Shown piece by piece: positions 1 through 6,081 of a DNA stretch of 35,913 bases (position 1 is the stretch's first letter; the number at the start of each line of letters is the position of its first letter). The DNA is from JBAZHE01 sp964547855 (GTDB lineage Bacteria > Patescibacteriota > Patescibacteriia > Patescibacteriales > WJLG01): positions 1 through 35,913 of the forward strand of contig CAZJPG010000015.1 of the NCBI GenBank assembly GCA_964547855.1. Reading direction: 5' to 3'. A model generated the notes under the pieces. The model had not been told where the DNA came from and made no database searches. It was given only the letters and a program-made list of their open reading frames with translations. Made by a program: the position numbers and the translations under genes.

Positions 1-2
1 CT

Positions 3-314
3 TATACAGATAAAAAACAATGTAGTAGCGATAGTGTAAAACTTGGCGAACCAGTAAAAATATATGGATACCCTGCAATTAGTGGCGGATATGCTCTCAC
101 AATCACGGACGGCGTTGTTAGCAGTTTATTAGTTGATGAGGGTTTAATAATAACCTCTGCAAAAATTAGTTATGGCAATTCCGGAGGATTAGCAGTTGAT
201 CAAAATGGGTGTATGATTGGAATACCTTCAATGGTAACCGGGGATGAAAACGAAAGTTTGGGTATAATAATTTCAAACGATTTGATAAACGAATTTATTG
301 ATAAAATTAAATAG
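3..314 (+). CDS. Trypsin-like serine protease, C-terminal part (5' truncated)
   Basis: The frame is open from the window edge to TAG at 312-314, giving the last 103 residues. It contains YGNSGG, the signature around the nucleophilic serine of chymotrypsin-fold (S1/HtrA-like) proteases, preceded by TDGVVSSL, which matches the usual strand before the oxyanion loop. It ends in a helix (NDLINEFIDKIK) typical of the end of this fold, with no PDZ domain after it. The His and Asp of the triad would lie upstream, outside the window. The role is therefore probably peptide-bond hydrolysis, perhaps outside the membrane, but neither a signal peptide nor the substrate can be seen. A short hairpin with a T run follows the stop codon. 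Family assignment is fairly sure; activity is inferred from the serine motif only. Confidence 0.8.
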   Translation, partial: YTDKKQCSSDSVKLGEPVKIYGYPAISGGYALTITDGVVSSLLVDEGLIITSAKISYGNSGGLAVDQNGCMIGIPSMVTGDENESLGIIISNDLINEFIDKIK

Positions 315-327
315 ATGTTTTCGGTTG

Positions 328-346
328 GGGTAATTCACCCTTTTTT
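328..346 (+). terminator. Rho-independent terminator after the protease gene
   Basis: GGGT-aattc-ACCC is followed directly by six T, 14 bases after the protease stop codon. A longer alternative stem, GGGGTAA (327-333) with TTACCCC (345-351), overlaps it. The stem is short, so efficiency is uncertain. Confidence 0.55.
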
Positions 347-425
347 ACCCCCTCTCTTTCCGTTTCCTCAAACAAAAATAGGCTTCGAGCATTTACTCGG
401 CTCTAAAAAAAATTAAAACAGCACC

Positions 426-587
426 ATGAACAAAGCAACAAAAATCACATTAATGATCATTGGTGTCCTTTTGCTGTTAAACGGGGGACTTAATGTTGTC
501 GATGACGGAACGATCTTAACTTATGATATTGCCTCTGTCTTATCTGGGGCTGGATTTATCATTGTCGGCTTATCCAAGAAGGCATAA
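426..587 (+). CDS. Small two-helix membrane protein, unknown function
   Basis: A 53-residue protein starting MNKATKITLMIIGVLLLLNG. Two hydrophobic segments (about residues 7-21 and 35-49) are separated by a short acidic loop (VVDDG), and it ends in KKA, so a small integral membrane hairpin protein is likely. There is no Shine-Dalgarno sequence; the ATG follows the A-rich stretch TTAAAACAGCACC, as for many genes here. It is not recognised as a known family. It lies alone between the protease terminator and the convergent gene at 676-852. The amino-acid composition makes a real gene more likely than chance, but there is no homology evidence. Confidence 0.55.
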   Translation: MNKATKITLMIIGVLLLLNGGLNVVDDGTILTYDIASVLSGAGFIIVGLSKKA

Positions 588-616
588 AATCCGAACAAAT
601 CTAATACTGGATGAAA

Positions 617-651
617 TAAAAAAGCCGCAGTCCATATCAAAGACTGTGGCT
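617..651 (-). terminator. Terminator of the minus-strand gene at 676-852
   Basis: On the minus strand AGCCACAGTC pairs with GACTGCGGCT (642-651 with 623-632, one G-T pair) and is followed by TTTTTTATTTC. It lies 25 bases after the stop of the minus-strand gene and also faces the end of the 426-587 gene. Confidence 0.75.
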
Positions 652-675
652 GAAAGAAGGGGCAATTTGACATCA

Positions 676-852
676 TCAAGATTTTTCGACTTTTGACGCA
701 AATGCGACCAAACAAAAAAGTGCAAAGGGGCCAAAGCAAAGTGCGAAAATCCACCACCCGAAACCGCTTCTATTTTTCCCTTGAGCAATACCAGCAACGA
801 TCAAAGAAAGACTAAACCAACCAACGACCGACTCTACTGCGATATTTTCCAT
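676..852 (-). CDS. Small membrane protein, unknown function
   Basis: A 58-residue protein beginning MENIAVESVVGWFSLSLIVA. I chose the ATG at 852 rather than the in-frame upstream start at 885 because AAGGAAGG sits just before it. Two hydrophobic stretches (about 9-22 and 32-52) flank the turn QGKNRSGFGWW. A 'K-GRSG-GW/F' turn followed by a G-P-containing second helix is common in small uncharacterised bacterial membrane proteins. A very good promoter (889-917) and a terminator (617-651) make it a single-gene transcription unit. No function can be assigned. Confidence 0.65.
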   Translation of the reverse strand: MENIAVESVVGWFSLSLIVAGIAQGKNRSGFGWWIFALCFGPFALFCLVAFASKVEKS

Positions 853-888
853 ATCTTGCGCCTTCCTTTCGTGTGATTGTTTCAAGTA

Positions 889-917
889 AACATAAAACAG
901 AAAATAAACAGTGTCAA
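889..917 (-). promoter_or_regulatory. Sigma70-type promoter for the gene at 676-852
   Basis: On the minus strand TTGACA (912-917) and TATGTT (889-894) are separated by exactly 17 bases. The -35 box is a perfect consensus. The predicted leader is about 30 nt and contains the AAGGAAGG ribosome binding site. Confidence 0.75.
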
Positions 918-943
918 GGCTGTTCGCTGATCAAACAATTTTA

Positions 944-976
944 AAGCCGCACCCATTGATTTTGGATGCGGCTTTT
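944..976 (-). terminator. Hairpin terminator after the gene at 984-1193
   Basis: AGCCGCACCCA (946-956) pairs with the arm ending ATGCGGCT (to 973). The minus-strand side ends in TTTAAAATT and the plus side in TTTTTG, so it could work in both directions. It begins 8 bases past the minus-strand stop codon. Confidence 0.7.
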
Positions 977-983
977 TGAATGG

Positions 984-1193
984 TCAGGCTGTTTTCCGAC
1001 CAAGAGCCATGCGCTTGCCGACATACCACACCCTGCTAAAAGCCAAGGCAAGCAAGCAGAACATACCGATGATCTTGAAAAGAACGCCGTCCAACTGCAT
1101 TAAAGAACTTGGCGGCAATGCCATAGCCAAAAGCAGAAGAAGGCGATTCGACTCCTTTAGGCCATCGTACCACTTGTTAAACTTAAAGATCAC
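984..1193 (-). CDS. Small membrane protein, unknown function (GTG start)
   Basis: 69 residues. I place the start at GTG 1193, because AGGAGG lies 6 bases before it; the longer in-frame reading from 1238 would put this perfect ribosome binding site inside the coding region and add an implausible basic leader. After a short polar N-terminus (IFKFNKWYDGLKESNR) there are two hydrophobic segments (about 18-27 and 38-53) and a basic end (GKRMALGRKTA). It is not recognised. Together with the 676-852 gene it forms a pair of adjacent, separately terminated minus-strand membrane proteins in front of argG. Confidence 0.6.
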   Translation of the reverse strand: MIFKFNKWYDGLKESNRLLLLLAMALPPSSLMQLDGVLFKIIGMFCLLALAFSRVWYVGKRMALGRKTA

Positions 1194-1305
1194 TCTTTTC
1201 CTCCTTTTTTTAGGATTGTTTAAGACCTTTTTAAACAATATAACATAAACGCAATATTAACAAAACAATACTGATAAAAAATATTTTTGTACAACCATGC
1301 CTACA

Positions 1306-1334
1306 TTGACATTTTAGTCTATGCGTTGTTAAAT
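1306..1334 (+). promoter_or_regulatory. Promoter of argG
   Basis: TTGACA (1306-1311), a 17-base spacer and TTAAAT (1329-1334). The predicted transcript starts near 1341 and has a leader of about 60 nt before the argG ATG. Confidence 0.7.
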
Positions 1335-1373
1335 ATAAAAGCTTTTTAAGCTCTTTATAAAAATAGACTAAAA
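1312..1373. repeat. Perfect 10-bp inverted repeat spanning the argG promoter and leader
   Basis: TTTTAGTCTA (1312-1321, in the promoter spacer) is exactly complementary to TAGACTAAAA (1364-1373, in the leader). Because one arm lies upstream of the expected transcription start, it could act as paired DNA operator half-sites rather than as an RNA hairpin. It does not resemble the ARG box. A chance origin is possible in AT-rich DNA. Confidence 0.4.
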
Positions 1374-1402
1374 AATCATATTAACAGTGAAGGAGGAGTG
1401 TA

Positions 1403-2674
1403 ATGTTAGTAAACGACCTGTATGGCAAAAAGGTTGCTTTCTTGGCCTCAGGCGGCCTTGATAGTACGACAGTCATTCATTGGCTGCACACCAAAGGCGT
1501 AAAAGTGCTTTCTGTGACAGTCGATCTTGGTCAGCCGGACGAGAATGACATCGAAGATGTTCCGCGGCGAATGATGGCGGCCGGAGCAGAGGAGGCCATT
1601 CTGATCGATGGCAAAGAACTTCTTTGTGAATACGCCCTTCTCCTGGTTCAGGGGCAAGGAGCTTATGAAGGCGGCTATCTCAACACGACTGGCATAGCTC
1701 GAATGGCGGCCATGAAAGTCGCGATCCCAGAGATCGTCAAACGAGGAGTAGGGATAATCTCACATGGCGCCACCGGACGAGGCAACGATCAAATTCGCTT
1801 CGAATTGGCTGCGGCACATTTGGCCCCAGAACTTGGGGTGTATGCTCCGTGGCGCGACCCTGAATTCCTTGAACTTTTCGGAGGACGCAAGGAAATGATC
1901 GATTACTGCCACGAGCATGGCCTTAAAATATCGGCCACTATCGAAAAGCCGTATTCGACCGATGCCAACCTCTTAGGGTTGACCCATGAGGCAGGAAAGC
2001 TCGAGTCACTGGAAACACCGACTGATTTCGTATCATTCAAGATGGGGGTGTCGCCAAAAGATGCCAAAGATGGAGTGGAAAAATTATTTCTGACATTCAC
2101 GGAAGGAAAATTGACTTATGTCCTCTCCAGGGAAGATGGTAAAATGGGATTCGACAGCACGCTCAAAATGCTTGAAATGCTCAATCTTATCGGTGGGCGA
2201 AATGGTATTGGTATCGGCGTCGACGTGGTCGAAAATCGACGCGTCGGTATAAAATCACGGGGAATATATGAAGCACCTGGACTTACAATAGTCTATGCCG
2301 CCTATGGGAAATTACTGGAGCTTTATTTGGATCGAGATCGGCGTCGCTTTTTCGATGAAGTCTCAAGACTTTTCGGAGAAGCGATCTATCGCGGCGAATG
2401 GTTCTCTCCGCACTGCTCCGACCTTCTGGCCGTTATTAAAAATATATCTAAGGATATATCAGGAGGGATCGTCTTTAACGCTTATAAAGGCAACTTGCGG
2501 ATAGAAAAAATAGAATTGCTTGGGACGTCTAACGTAAAGACGCTCTACGATTCTAACAGTTCTTCAATGGAAAAAGTCGGTTCCTTCAACCATGCTGATT
2601 CGCAAGGATATCTCAATATTGCGACTCACCTGGCCAAGGCCCAGTCACGCGCCAATATGATCAACAATGTCTGA
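1403..2674 (+). CDS. argG: Argininosuccinate synthase
   Basis: The 423-residue protein should catalyse ATP-dependent ligation of citrulline and aspartate to argininosuccinate in the cytoplasm. The N-terminal ATP-pyrophosphatase loop SGGLDST is at residues 16-22; the family more often has AYSGGLDTS, so this is a variant. Further family marks are HGATGRGNDQIRFEL, KPYSTDANLLGLTHEAG, the GIGIGVDVVENRRVGIKSRG block and YEAPG. The length is slightly above the usual 400. The start is secure: GAAGGAGGAG lies just upstream of the ATG. It is a single-gene unit with its own promoter and terminator. No argH or other arginine gene is in the window, and many Patescibacteria lack this pathway, so it may serve a salvage role or have been acquired. 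Its codon use seems more GC-rich than that of the core genes. Confidence 0.93.
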   Translation: MLVNDLYGKKVAFLASGGLDSTTVIHWLHTKGVKVLSVTVDLGQPDENDIEDVPRRMMAAGAEEAILIDGKELLCEYALLLVQGQGAYEGGYLNTTGIARMAAMKVAIPEIVKRGVGIISHGATGRGNDQIRFELAAAHLAPELGVYAPWRDPEFLELFGGRKEMIDYCHEHGLKISATIEKPYSTDANLLGLTHEAGKLESLETPTDFVSFKMGVSPKDAKDGVEKLFLTFTEGKLTYVLSREDGKMGFDSTLKMLEMLNLIGGRNGIGIGVDVVENRRVGIKSRGIYEAPGLTIVYAAYGKLLELYLDRDRRRFFDEVSRLFGEAIYRGEWFSPHCSDLLAVIKNISKDISGGIVFNAYKGNLRIEKIELLGTSNVKTLYDSNSSSMEKVGSFNHADSQGYLNIATHLAKAQSRANMINNV

Positions 2675-2684
2675 ATCATTCGAG

Positions 2685-2720
2685 GCCCCCTAAGAGTTTT
2701 TACTCAAAGGGGGCTTTTTT
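2685..2720 (+). terminator. argG terminator
   Basis: GCCCCCT (2685-2691) pairs with AGGGGGC (2708-2714), followed by TTTTTT. An inner GAGT/ACTC pairing closes the loop. It begins 11 bases after the argG stop. Confidence 0.85.
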
Positions 2721-2721
2721 A

Positions 2722-2750
2722 ATGACATTACCGGATTTTAATGATAAAAT
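2722..2750 (+). promoter_or_regulatory. Promoter for the 2771-3410 gene pair
   Basis: ATGACA (2722-2727), a 17-base spacer and TAAAAT (2745-2750). The leader before the ATG at 2771 would be only about 14 nt. Confidence 0.6.
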
Positions 2751-2770
2751 AGAGAACTAAACAAAAACAT

Positions 2771-2935
2771 ATGAAAGGTAAAACACCATCTTGCATCTAT
2801 GGCCTAGGCCTAATTGGCGCGGCCGTTTACTACATTGGCCATGCCGCGACTTTTGGAGCTGGGGTACTCGGTTTCCTTAAGGCCTTAGTCTGGCCAGCTT
2901 TTTTGGTATACGGACTATTGAAATTCATAAGCTAA
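2771..2935 (+). CDS. Small membrane protein, unknown function
   Basis: 54 residues beginning MKGKTPSCIYGLGLIGAAVY. It has two hydrophobic helices (about 9-22 and 28-50), glycine- and alanine-rich, ending in a proline-containing helix (ALVWPAFLVYGLLKFIS). That C-terminal pattern resembles short uncharacterised membrane proteins common in Patescibacteria, but I do not recognise a named family. There is no Shine-Dalgarno sequence; the context is AAAACATATG. The methyltransferase gene starts 13 bases after its stop, so the two are probably co-transcribed. Confidence 0.65.
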   Translation: MKGKTPSCIYGLGLIGAAVYYIGHAATFGAGVLGFLKALVWPAFLVYGLLKFIS

Positions 2936-2948
2936 AACCAGAAAAACA

Positions 2949-3410
2949 ATGAAAAAAATATTACCCTTATTTCTAAGGGATAAATTTGGTGACCGAAAAG
3001 GAGTTGTTTTTGACTTTGGCTGCGGCCCGGGACATGACGTCGAAGGACTCAAAGATCTAGGGTGGGAAGAGATCGGAATCGACCTGCCGGAAAACGATCT
3101 CAATGAACCGTATATTTCGACAAAAAAGGCCGACTTCATTTGTTCGTTTTCTGTTTTGCAATTCATTAAAGATCGTAAGATGTTCGCCAAAAACATATCC
3201 AACAACCTTAAAGATGGCGGGTATTTTTTAGTACAAACATTTTCAAAGTCCGATGATGTATTCGGAGAAAAAAGAGGAATGACCAAGGAAGAATTATTAG
3301 ATATCTTTAAAGATTTTCATAGCATCGAAACCTGGGAAGAGCGAGTGTTCGACGACCACCCAGGACACAACCATTGGCATCAGCTTATTTTCATTTCCGG
3401 CCAAAAATAA
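2949..3410 (+). CDS. Class I SAM-dependent methyltransferase, small
   Basis: 153 residues. Motif I, VVFDFGCGPGHDVEGL (about 19-34), is the glycine-rich SAM-binding loop. It is followed by an acidic strand end (IGIDLPE), a motif II-like region (ADFICSFSVLQFI) and the strand-loop LKDGGYFLVQTF. The Rossmann-fold core is complete but the protein is short, and the first strand starts almost at the N-terminus, so little is left for a substrate-binding lid. The C-terminal part has a His/Asp-rich piece, DDHPGHNHWH, which could bind metal or substrate. The substrate is unknown. The start context AAAAACAATG has no Shine-Dalgarno sequence. It lies directly behind the small membrane protein gene and before a strong terminator. 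Confidence 0.8.
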   Translation: MKKILPLFLRDKFGDRKGVVFDFGCGPGHDVEGLKDLGWEEIGIDLPENDLNEPYISTKKADFICSFSVLQFIKDRKMFAKNISNNLKDGGYFLVQTFSKSDDVFGEKRGMTKEELLDIFKDFHSIETWEERVFDDHPGHNHWHQLIFISGQK

Positions 3411-3428
3411 TCTACTTTACAACAATAA

Positions 3429-3460
3429 AAACCGTCTAATGCCAGGCGGTTTTATTATAT
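3429..3460 (+). terminator. Terminator after the methyltransferase gene
   Basis: AAACCGTCT (3429-3437) pairs with AGGCGGTTT (3444-3452, one wobble), followed by TTATTATAT. It ends exactly where the next promoter's -35 box begins. Confidence 0.75.
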
Positions 3461-3488
3461 TGACCTTTATTTTGTTTAGTTATAGCAT
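3460..3488 (+). promoter_or_regulatory. Promoter for the 3537-4670 unit
   Basis: TTGACC (3460-3465), a 17-base spacer and TAGCAT (3483-3488). The -10 box is imperfect. The strong ribosome binding site AAAGGAGAGG follows at 3523-3532, placing the intended start at ATG 3537. Confidence 0.55.
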
Positions 3489-3536
3489 TATATCAAGATC
3501 TTTTTTACCTTGAAAATCAAAGAAAGGAGAGGTTTA

Positions 3537-3590
3537 ATGGATTTTTCGACTTGGACAGTGGACCAACTTAAAAGCCTCTACGACAAATAA
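3537..3590 (+). CDS. 17-codon ORF in frame with the HIT-like gene; severed N-terminus or leader peptide
   Basis: This ATG has the best ribosome binding site of the unit (AAAGGAGAGG, 4 bases spacing) and encodes MDFSTWTVDQLKSLYDK before TAA at 3588-3590. The reading frame is the same as that of the gene starting at 3609. The residues after the stop (GEELQKVLDEMDGG) continue the same charged helical pattern. The simplest reading is that this is the original N-terminus of the HIT-like protein, cut off by one nonsense change (TAA from CAA or GAA). A short translated leader that couples to the downstream GTG is the alternative. Confidence 0.55.
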   Translation: MDFSTWTVDQLKSLYDK

Positions 3591-3608
3591 GGGGAAGAAC
3601 TGCAGAAA

Positions 3609-4670
3609 GTGCTTGATGAAATGGATGGCGGATTGGGCTCAAAACTCGAAAAACTTTTCCTCCATCAGAACATCTGCGGTTTCATTCAGGACGACTTCTC
3701 TGAAGTCAATCGATTCTCTGTTTATGAGAACAACGGCAAAATACTTCCTTATGGCGGCTATCCACGCTGTTTCATAATTCAGTACAATCCGCGTCGAGCC
3801 GATCGTTCGCGCGGGGCTGGCAGGAAATATCCGCCCAGTGGAATAACTTCCGTGAATGGTGGGTGCTTTCTGTGTCCGGATAATATTTGGTGGCAGCAAA
3901 GAGGCCTGGAAAAGAGTTACAGATTTTTAGTCGATGAACGCCCTTATCGAGCCTGGTGCAACCCTTTTCCGATCATGCCCCACCATCTTGTCATAGCCTC
4001 GGAGATACACGAAAGCCAAAGATGGACAGAAGAGACGAGCACCGGCGACGGTGAATATCCAAGAGTTAAAAGGATCGTCAATGATCTTTTAAGGATCGCC
4101 TCGATGGCTCCGGAATTCATTGCCTTTTACAACGGCATGGGCGCAGGCGCGACGATACCGACGCATCTGCACTACCAAATATTCAAAAGACCCGACGGAC
4201 ACATGTCTTACCCCCTCGAAGTCGCGGCCAAAAGGCTGCGAAAGATGGGCCATGAACCGCCGTTCATCGTCGATGAATATCCCATAACCTGTCTTTATTT
4301 CCGTGGACATCGGCAAGAGTTATGCGAAATGGCGGTCAAATGCATATCGCAATGGACTAAGGCTTGCAATAACTCACCGAACCTTTCGGCCAACATGATC
4401 GCGATCAGGGACGGTCAAGAGGGTGGGAAGAATATTTACAACTTCTTCCTTATTCCTCGCGATACGTTATTCGCTTTCTCTGGCGGTCGAAAAGGTGTCA
4501 TCGGCGGTCTTGAGGTCTTAGGCGAAATGGTCTTCACTGACCCAGAAGAATTCGCCCGCATGCAAGCTGGATTGATCACCTACGACTCGGTCTATCACAT
4601 GCTTCGCTCCGTCGAGGCTCAAACAGTTTCTGAACATTTACGCCAGGTCAGCAAGACTTTGGCGATTTAG
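3609..4670 (+). CDS. HIT-superfamily nucleotidyltransferase/phosphorylase-like protein (DUF4922 type)
   Basis: 353 residues from GTG. The motif THLHYQ (His186, His188) fits the His-x-His core of the HIT/GalT superfamily, preceded by FYNGMGAGATIP, which matches 'YNG..CGAS.P-H-H-Q' in DUF4922 proteins. Upstream are CFLCPDN and the NPFPIMPHHLVI strand, also typical. Relatives include AP4A phosphorylases and GDP-hexose phosphorylases, so nucleotidyl transfer onto a small phosphorylated substrate is likely; the exact reaction cannot be given. The N-terminus is unclear: the well-signalled ATG at 3537 is in frame, but TAA at 3588 intervenes. The GTG at 3609 has only AAGGGGAAG as a distant ribosome binding site, so re-initiation or read-through may be required. 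It forms its own promoter-terminator unit. Confidence 0.78.
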   Translation: MLDEMDGGLGSKLEKLFLHQNICGFIQDDFSEVNRFSVYENNGKILPYGGYPRCFIIQYNPRRADRSRGAGRKYPPSGITSVNGGCFLCPDNIWWQQRGLEKSYRFLVDERPYRAWCNPFPIMPHHLVIASEIHESQRWTEETSTGDGEYPRVKRIVNDLLRIASMAPEFIAFYNGMGAGATIPTHLHYQIFKRPDGHMSYPLEVAAKRLRKMGHEPPFIVDEYPITCLYFRGHRQELCEMAVKCISQWTKACNNSPNLSANMIAIRDGQEGGKNIYNFFLIPRDTLFAFSGGRKGVIGGLEVLGEMVFTDPEEFARMQAGLITYDSVYHMLRSVEAQTVSEHLRQVSKTLAI

Positions 4671-4675
4671 CACAA

Positions 4676-4713
4676 AGCCATTCCCCAAACTTTTGACAGG
4701 GGAGTGGCTTTTT
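4676..4713 (+). terminator. Terminator after the HIT-like gene
   Basis: AGCCATTCCCC (4676-4686) pairs with GGGGAGTGGCT (4699-4709, one G-T pair), followed by TTTTT. It begins 6 bases after the stop codon. Confidence 0.85.
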
Positions 4714-4720
4714 AATTATA

Positions 4721-4749
4721 TTGACGCTTTTCACCTCTTGGGGTATAGT
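4721..4749 (+). promoter_or_regulatory. Promoter for the gene at 4776
   Basis: TTGACG (4721-4726), a 17-base spacer and TATAGT (4744-4749). It is followed by AAAAGGAGGGG immediately before the TTG start at 4776. Confidence 0.75.
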
Positions 4750-4775
4750 CTTGTAAAACCAAAAAAGGAGGGGTT

Positions 4776-5231
4776 TTGAACATTAAAACTGCTTTATTCC
4801 TGGTCGCCATGTCTTTTCTCTGGGGGTACTTAACAAGAAATTTGGTAACACAGTACTTCAATTTAGGACAATTAGACGACACGCCGATCATGAAATTTTA
4901 CACAGGAGATACTTGGTTCGGTTCCATGACTTATTTCCCGTCGAATAATACTTTGAAGCTGGAAAAAACCTTCAAACTATTCATAGATAATGAGGGTGGG
5001 GAGTGGGAATACAGGCCTATACCAAGAGTCCTGTCCGATTCAGTGACTTGTTTTAAAAGTATTATCATTATTCCGATAAACAACAAAACACTGATCAAGA
5101 CGGAATTCATCAGGTCAGGAAAAAAAGAAGAAAAGTTCTATATATTAGAACCGCAAGAGAAAAAAAGTGAATACATAACCGCCTCAAGACAATTGGGTGG
5201 TTTTTTATTTTGCGAAGCGATACTTGACTAA
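4776..5231 (+). CDS. Membrane-anchored protein of unknown function (TTG start; 3' end reads through a terminator)
   Basis: 151 residues as it stands. AAAAGGAGGGG sits 2-3 bases before TTG 4776 and decides the start. Residues 5-20 (TALFLVAMSFLWGYLT) form one N-terminal membrane segment or uncleaved signal; the rest is a soluble domain rich in beta strands and lysine that I do not recognise. The last 18 codons run through a hairpin with a T run (5177-5206) that looks like this gene's own terminator. A TAA in another frame (5176-5178) lies just before that hairpin. An extra A in the A7 run at 5160-5166 would explain this: the ancestral end would be near EPQEKKVNT. The C-terminal tail is therefore probably new sequence or an indel error. 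Confidence 0.65.
   Translation: MNIKTALFLVAMSFLWGYLTRNLVTQYFNLGQLDDTPIMKFYTGDTWFGSMTYFPSNNTLKLEKTFKLFIDNEGGEWEYRPIPRVLSDSVTCFKSIIIIPINNKTLIKTEFIRSGKKEEKFYILEPQEKKSEYITASRQLGGFLFCEAILD
5177..5206 (+). terminator. Terminator-like hairpin inside the 3' end of the 4776 ORF
   Basis: AACCGCC (5177-5183) pairs with the arm GGGTGGTT (5195-5202, with wobble), and six T follow from 5201. It lies within the annotated reading frame but directly after an out-of-frame TAA. Confidence 0.6.
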
Positions 5232-5252
5232 AATATGATTTAATACTATTAT
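5224..5252 (+). promoter_or_regulatory. Promoter for the gene at 5277
   Basis: TTGACT (5224-5229, overlapping the stop codon of the gene before), a 17-base spacer and TATTAT (5247-5252). AAGGAGGAGAG then precedes ATG 5277. Confidence 0.75.
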
Positions 5253-5276
5253 ATACAAAAACAAGAAGGAGGAGAG

Positions 5277-5630
5277 ATGATAAAAAAGTTCCTTAACTCA
5301 ATTCGATCATTTTTTTCCGAATTTCAAGAGAGGTCGGATGTCTTTGACAAAGTCATTGAGGCTATACAAAAAAACAGAGGTGATTGGGTGGAGATGAAAG
5401 ATCAAGGTGCCGATGATTACGAGACGATGATTTACAAAAAAGAGGGAGAATTATTTGGCACCAAGGTAATATTCGGAGTCTTAACTACTGAAATAATACT
5501 GTTAAATGGCAAAGGGTACCAATATTTCACTGATGGCACATATCACCTTAGAATGGCATTCAACCCTGAGTTAGAACGAAGAATCAATTTGCAAGCAGAG
5601 CGAAGTAAATTTAGCTCTTTCAATGCTTAA
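5277..5630 (+). CDS. Hypothetical protein
   Basis: 117 residues starting MIKKFLNSIRSFFSEFQERS. The first 30 residues can form an amphipathic helix with Phe on one face; the rest mixes charged helix (VIEAIQKNRGDWVEMKDQG) and a beta-rich part (TKVIFGVLTTEIILLNGKGY). There is no membrane segment and no motif I recognise. The start is secure through AAGGAGGAGAG directly before ATG. It has its own promoter and a strong terminator and is therefore a single-gene unit. Composition and signals support a real gene; its function is unknown. Confidence 0.65.
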   Translation: MIKKFLNSIRSFFSEFQERSDVFDKVIEAIQKNRGDWVEMKDQGADDYETMIYKKEGELFGTKVIFGVLTTEIILLNGKGYQYFTDGTYHLRMAFNPELERRINLQAERSKFSSFNA

Positions 5631-5652
5631 CAATTTGTTGGCAAAAACACAG

Positions 5653-5680
5653 CTCGAAAAGGCGACTTTTCGAGTTTTTT
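5653..5680 (+). terminator. Terminator after the gene at 5277
   Basis: CTCGAAAAG (5653-5661) pairs perfectly with CTTTTCGAG (5666-5674), with a 4-base loop GCGA, and is followed by TTTTTT. Confidence 0.88.
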
Positions 5681-5694
5681 ATTTAAAAAAAAGA

Positions 5695-5703
5695 TGCTAT
5701 AAT
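5695..5703 (+). promoter_or_regulatory. Extended -10 promoter for the 5715-8832 operon
   Basis: TGC followed by a perfect TATAAT (5698-5703) forms an extended -10 element. No good -35 box is seen in the A/T-rich stretch before it. The expected start of transcription is about 5710, leaving a leader of only about 5 nt before ATG 5715. Confidence 0.65.
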
Positions 5704-5714
5704 GTAAAGAGAAA

Positions 5715-6077
5715 ATGACAAATAGCAAACAACTGACTTTATCATCTGTTATCTGGGATGTTTTTAAGGACATCCTGCTTTTTCCATTTTGGTGGTATTC
5801 ATTCGGCTTAGCAAAATTCCTTTTTCGCCTTAAGGATTTTTTGTCATATAAACAAAGATCTTTAGGGTTGGGGATTTGGATCAAAAACATCTTTGTGCCT
5901 ATGTATGGGCAAAATGACTGGCAAGGAGTGTTAATAAGCGTTTTTATTAGAGTTGTCCAGATAATATTTCGCTCTATAGCCATGCTATTTTGGCTAATTC
6001 TAACAATGGCTACATTGATCATTTGGCTTATTTTTCCACTTGCTGTCATTTTGGGAATAGTTTGGCAATTCATATAA
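5715..6077 (+). CDS. Membrane protein encoded with the Clp-like ATPase
   Basis: 120 residues. An N-terminal polar stretch leads into aromatic-rich hydrophobic segments (about 17-32, WDVFKDILLFPFWWYSFG), an amphipathic middle (LKDFLSYKQRSLGLGIWIKNIF) and a long C-terminal hydrophobic region (about 73-119) that can hold two helices. FVPMYGQNDWQGVLIS in the middle is a conspicuous conserved-looking motif, but I know no named family for it. It ends 4 bases before the ATG of the Clp-like ATPase gene and shares its promoter, so the two products probably act together at the membrane. There is no Shine-Dalgarno sequence and almost no leader. Confidence 0.75.
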   Translation: MTNSKQLTLSSVIWDVFKDILLFPFWWYSFGLAKFLFRLKDFLSYKQRSLGLGIWIKNIFVPMYGQNDWQGVLISVFIRVVQIIFRSIAMLFWLILTMATLIIWLIFPLAVILGIVWQFI

Positions 6078-6081
6078 AACA

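Noticed and set aside
521..797. Two minus-strand ORFs overlapping the small membrane protein genes
   Set aside because: They cross the terminator at 617-651 and lack ribosome binding sites; the frames with signals are at 426-587 and 676-852.
5160..5178. Programmed -1 frameshift at A AAA AAG
   Set aside because: The reading-frame phase of the A7 run does not place AAA-AAG as zero-frame codons, and the useful shift is in the other direction.
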